From positions 16,538,122 through 16,602,121 of the forward strand of contig OX328101.1 of the NCBI GenBank assembly GCA_946811185.2: a DNA stretch of 64,000 nucleotides, in the 5' to 3' direction. Made by a program: the position numbers and the translations under genes. Positions 61,032 to 64,000 of this stretch are shown piece after piece; within the stretch, counting starts at the first letter, position 1, and each line of letters opens with the position of its first letter. Source of the DNA: Hippopus hippopus (taxonomy: Eukaryota; Mollusca; Bivalvia; Cardiida; Cardiidae). A model generated the notes under the pieces. That model did not search any database, had not been told where the DNA came from, and was given only the letters and a program-made list of their open reading frames with translations.

Positions 61032-61529
61032 TCACACATCGCTGCTGTTGACATTTTTCCTAAAAATATTTTTTATTTCATCATAGTCATGACCTATCCA
61101 TATATGGTTAATTCTGAAGTTGTCATCAACAGGAGTGTCACCCTGGCACAAACCAGAAGATTCGTTTGACACGCCCAGTGTGCTCTCATCAAACAAAGAT
61201 GGATAACAGTTGGTAGTGTCGGGTAAGTCCTCCGGCATACATGTTATATCTAAAGTTTTACGAACTGGTTCCATTCTAATGTAATGAGAAGCAGCATTAT
61301 AAACATCAGTGTTTGGGTCAGTAATATGGTCTTGCTGTTGTGCTAGGGTCCTGATAGCATAATTAGTGCCGTCATCTGAACCTGAATCTCTACTGTGTGG
61401 TTCTGTTTCTTCAATGTTTATAAGTTCACGTGAATCTCTACCATGTGGTTCTGTTTCTTCATTGCTTACAACTTCATGTGAATCTCTACCGTGTGGTTCT
61501 GTTTCTTCATTGTTTACAAGGTCAAGTGC
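61032..61529 (-). CDS. Probable last coding exon of an unrecognised gene, triple repeat
   Basis: An open frame of 165 codons plus stop (TGA at 61034-61032) follows an acceptor-like CCGTTTTAG. It opens with three imperfect copies of an 18-residue unit, NEETEPHGRDSHEVV-like, then TLAQQQDHITDPNTDVYNAA, SHYIRMEPVRK, and ends IFRKNVNSSDV. It is acidic, hydrophilic, and has no membrane segment or known domain that I recognise. Tyrosines in VYNAASHY suggest, without proof, the cytoplasmic tail of a receptor-like protein. Upstream exons were not found in 61530-64000. It could also be a chance or decayed frame. Confidence 0.5.
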   Translation of the reverse strand, partial: ALDLVNNEETEPHGRDSHEVVSNEETEPHGRDSRELINIEETEPHSRDSGSDDGTNYAIRTLAQQQDHITDPNTDVYNAASHYIRMEPVRKTLDITCMPEDLPDTTNCYPSLFDESTLGVSNESSGLCQGDTPVDDNFRINHIWIGHDYDEIKNIFRKNVNSSDV

Positions 61530-61799
61530 CTAAAACGGCAAAGAGGGATTGTTTATCACCACATTACACTGATTCACAGGAATTTTCAAAATTTGACTGC
61601 AACAAAATCTCTGGTTGGCTAAACAAAGCGGTTCAGTGAATCAGAAATTAAGTTACTTTGTAAATCTGAGAACACAGTTTAAAATGGCCGGTGAATACGG
61701 TCCTAAATCTTGTTTAAGATATTTGATCCAAGACTCGCAAGAATGTCTGAGACAGATTGTCATAGCCAATCAAATGGCTAATCTTAGAATTTAGAGCCC

Positions 61800-61871
61800 G
61801 CCCGGGTAGCTCAGTGGTTAGCGTATTTGACTCGTGACCTGGTGGTAGAGAGTTCGATACCTGGTAGAGGC
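61800..61871 (+). repeat. tRNA-like sequence (tRNA pseudogene or SINE head)
   Basis: It contains a box A (GTAGCTCAGTGGTTAG) and a box B (GAGTTCGATACC) at tRNA spacing, with a CTCGTGA anticodon-loop-like stretch. The acceptor ends (GCCCGGG and AGAGGCA) do not pair and the anticodon stem is poor, so it is not a working tRNA. A tRNA-derived SINE head is the likely identity. Confidence 0.5.
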
Positions 61872-62019
61872 AAACTTTCTTTCCGGCGATTTTTCGCCTT
61901 TCACCTCTGATGCATGTCAGAAAAGTAGTCAGTGACTTGGAAAAAGAGTTGTTTCAGTAATGGTGTGAGAAATTCGGGATACACATGCGTTTACGCACTG
62001 ACCGCCGTGATATGACCGA

Positions 62020-62930
62020 AAGCCGTGGTCACATCTTACGCAGTTGACCGTAGTGGGGAATGACTGTAGATGGCCGTAGTTGAACGTATTAAACATACAT
62101 GTAGGTACGCGTAGATAACCGTGGTAATGAACGTAGTTTGAACTTATGATTTGCTCGTAGTAAGCGCATAATTTTTTACCATGTTTAAAATTGGTTACGG
62201 TTAACTATGTTGTTGTGACCCTACTGTGACCGTAGTTTAAACGTAGTTATCTTTAGTTAAATGTAATTTTCCTTACTTAACCATAGTTTGTTTAATAAGT
62301 TTCATTACGGCCAACTATGGTCATTCCCTACTACGGTCAACTACGTAAGATGTGACCACAGTTGACTGCAGCTTACCCGTTCTGAGCAAGCGCAACCACA
62401 ACGTTTTACCTTTGCTTAACGCGGTTGACCTTAATTAATCGTAGTTGCGCGTACTTAGGACGTAGTTTATACGTAGTTGATCGTGGTGGGGAATAACTGT
62501 AGGTGGCCGTACGGTTGAAAGTATTAAACGTAGTTGATCGTACTTACTCATAGATAGCCGTAGTTCAACGTCGTAATGAATGTAGTTTTAACTTATGATT
62601 TGCTCGTAGTAAGCGCATAAATTTTGAACATGTTCAATAATTTGTTACGGTTAACTACGATGTTGTGACCCTACTGTGACCGTAGTTTGAACGTAGTTGA
62701 CCGTAGTTAACCGTAATTGACCCTACTTAACCGTAGTATATTTAATACGTTCAAGTACGGCCAACTACGGTCATTCCTCACTACGGTCAACTACGTAACA
62801 CGTGACCGCGGTTAAAGTATGTTGACTGCAGCTTACCCCTACTGAGCAGGCGCAACCACAACGTTTTACTTTTGTTTAACGCAGTTGACCTTAGTTGTGC
62901 GTACTTAGAACGTAGTTTTTGGAAGGAGAG
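62020..62930. repeat. Tandem ~455-bp units made of GTAGTTGACC-rich inverted repeats
   Basis: Two units: ACTTATGATTTGCTCGTAGT at 62142 and again at 62591; GACTGCAGCTTACCC at 62364 and 62824. Each unit is itself an inverted repeat: GTCACATCTTACGCAGTTGA near 62028 pairs with TCAACTACGTAAGATGTGAC near 62338. Short variants of CGTAGTTGACCGTAGT recur throughout. No frame is credible. It may be a satellite seed or a foldback element duplicated in tandem. Confidence 0.8.
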
Positions 62931-63825
62931 CCTTCATATGTCGCCGCTTGGCAGTTTGCTGCAAATGCCTCTGAACAGCATTATCCAAACGCCTTTTAAA
63001 TAGTTCGATACATCTCGAGTACATAACAAAATAATGTCGAGACCATTGTAAATTTAATCAAAACAACAAGAAGAAACTTCAACTTTCTAGAAGGAATTAA
63101 ATCGAATTCTGAAAAAACATCGTTTTTGACAAATGCAAAATACTTTGGATCAGTTGATTGTTACGATGGTGTTGCTACAGCAACAAATAAACTGTAGCTG
63201 TAATAAGCCAATCGAAACCTACTAAAATGACGTCATTCGGACCTACTTCCAGTCCACAACGCATAAACAACTAACCAGAGGGATCGTATATGTAAATTTA
63301 CGACCCCTGAACTAACCAATCGGATAGCTTTTTTGAATGACGTATCGCTGACAGACCTCTTTTCTCTGTTGAGAACATTATTCTGTCTATATGAGGAGTA
63401 AAATTTCGATGAAATAAATTCCTTTGAATCATCAAGTGTTTATACAAAATTTTCTCTTTCAAAGAAATATCTTTTTCTTCTATCAAAGTTGTGCTTCACA
63501 TTATGATTAATAACTAGGTTATTGTTACGCGTCCGCGTGGCCCAGTTTTGATTCCGAAGAACCGTGAAAAGAAAAAGGTAAATCAGTTGAAATCACAATA
63601 TGTGTCATTTCAAAGTAGTTCCGGCCAGCATAATGTACCGATGTATAGCAAGGGATAGCCTGGGTTCCAGTCTGATTGTTTCTTTCCTTATATACGAGTA
63701 TGATCGGACTTTACAATGTCAAAAATGACAATAACATGATCTGTAACCGTTTTATCACGCAAACAGTTTTAACTTCTTCTTTTGATCGTCACGGTGCTTA
63801 ACGTTCAGCAAGTATTCATAAATAT
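62931..63825. other. Intergenic or intronic, nothing recognised
   Basis: The minus-strand frame at 63298-63486 has no recognisable domain. No tRNA, repeat family or exon was identified. Confidence 0.4.
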
Positions 63826-64000
63826 CTAACCCTGTACCACTCAATGCCGACTTGCAACGACTCTGAATAGGCAAGCTTTTAAAAACATCGAGGGAAGAGG
63901 GGAAATTGCTGGAAACTGGCATTTTTTCCTTTTACCACAATTTTTCTACCATATCAAGAACAAATTTCGTCCCTCATATGGGCCACCCTGAGTTTGTCGT
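63826..64000 (+). mobile_element. TTAA-hairpin MITE, cut by window end
   Basis: AACCCTGTACCACTCAATGC, a diverged stem with GCTGGAAACTGGC and AAATTTCGTCCCTC. The copy continues past position 64000. Confidence 0.75.

Noticed and set aside
1..64000. CRISPR array or bacterial operon
   Set aside because: Tandem repeats have no unique spacers of constant length, and the window has spliced genes; it is animal nuclear DNA.

Overview
This 64 kb window is eukaryotic nuclear DNA. It is AT-rich and intron-dense, full of short inverted-repeat transposons, and has few long open frames. The repeat types suggest a bivalve mollusc, possibly a dreissenid such as the zebra mussel; they include long-TIR elements carrying GCCTGCGC..GCGCAGGC stems, hairpin-ended ACGGACGG-containing repeats and ATCAGACTGCAC hairpins. 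The species is an inference from remembered repeat style, not an alignment.

One gene dominates. On the minus strand, from about 51.2 kb down to 3.7 kb, are 28 coding exons of ASCC3 (activating signal cointegrator 1 complex subunit 3), the Ski2-like tandem-cassette DExH helicase of the ASCC / ribosome quality-control trigger complex. All exons have GT-AG borders and every exon phase fits the next. They encode about 1,540 residues from the start methionine through helicase cassette 1 (Walker A in exon 9, DEVH in exon 11, SAT in exon 12, QIFGRAGRP in exon 15), the first Sec63 unit (exons 16-21) and the first half of cassette 2 (Walker A in exon 24, DEIH in exon 26). The rest lies beyond the left edge. 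A non-coding first exon is only a guess (near 53.3 kb).

The ASCC3 introns hold most of the repeats. The commonest is a palindromic MITE of about 228 bp flanked by TTAA with a perfect central hairpin, present in about 60 copies or pieces. Also present are three other long-TIR MITE families, a mariner with three stop codons (16.2-17.5 kb), several hairpin-ended 'AACAAGAG' elements with internal tandem repeats (0.1-1.9, 14.9, 22.2-23.2, 32.1, 33.0-33.9, 40.6, 49.1-51.0 kb), and a 2.3 kb TTAA-flanked TIR element (46.2-48.5 kb). Many are nested in one another.

Right of ASCC3 are a tRNA-Asn(GTT) gene (54.7 kb), a 0.9 kb foldback element (56.5-57.4 kb), a decayed Tc1-like transposase split by a 0.65 kb TIR element (57.6-59.2 kb), a probable last exon of an unrecognised minus-strand gene with three copies of an acidic repeat (61.0-61.5 kb), a tRNA-like sequence (61.8 kb) and a tandem array of GTAGTTGACC-rich inverted repeats (62.0-62.9 kb).
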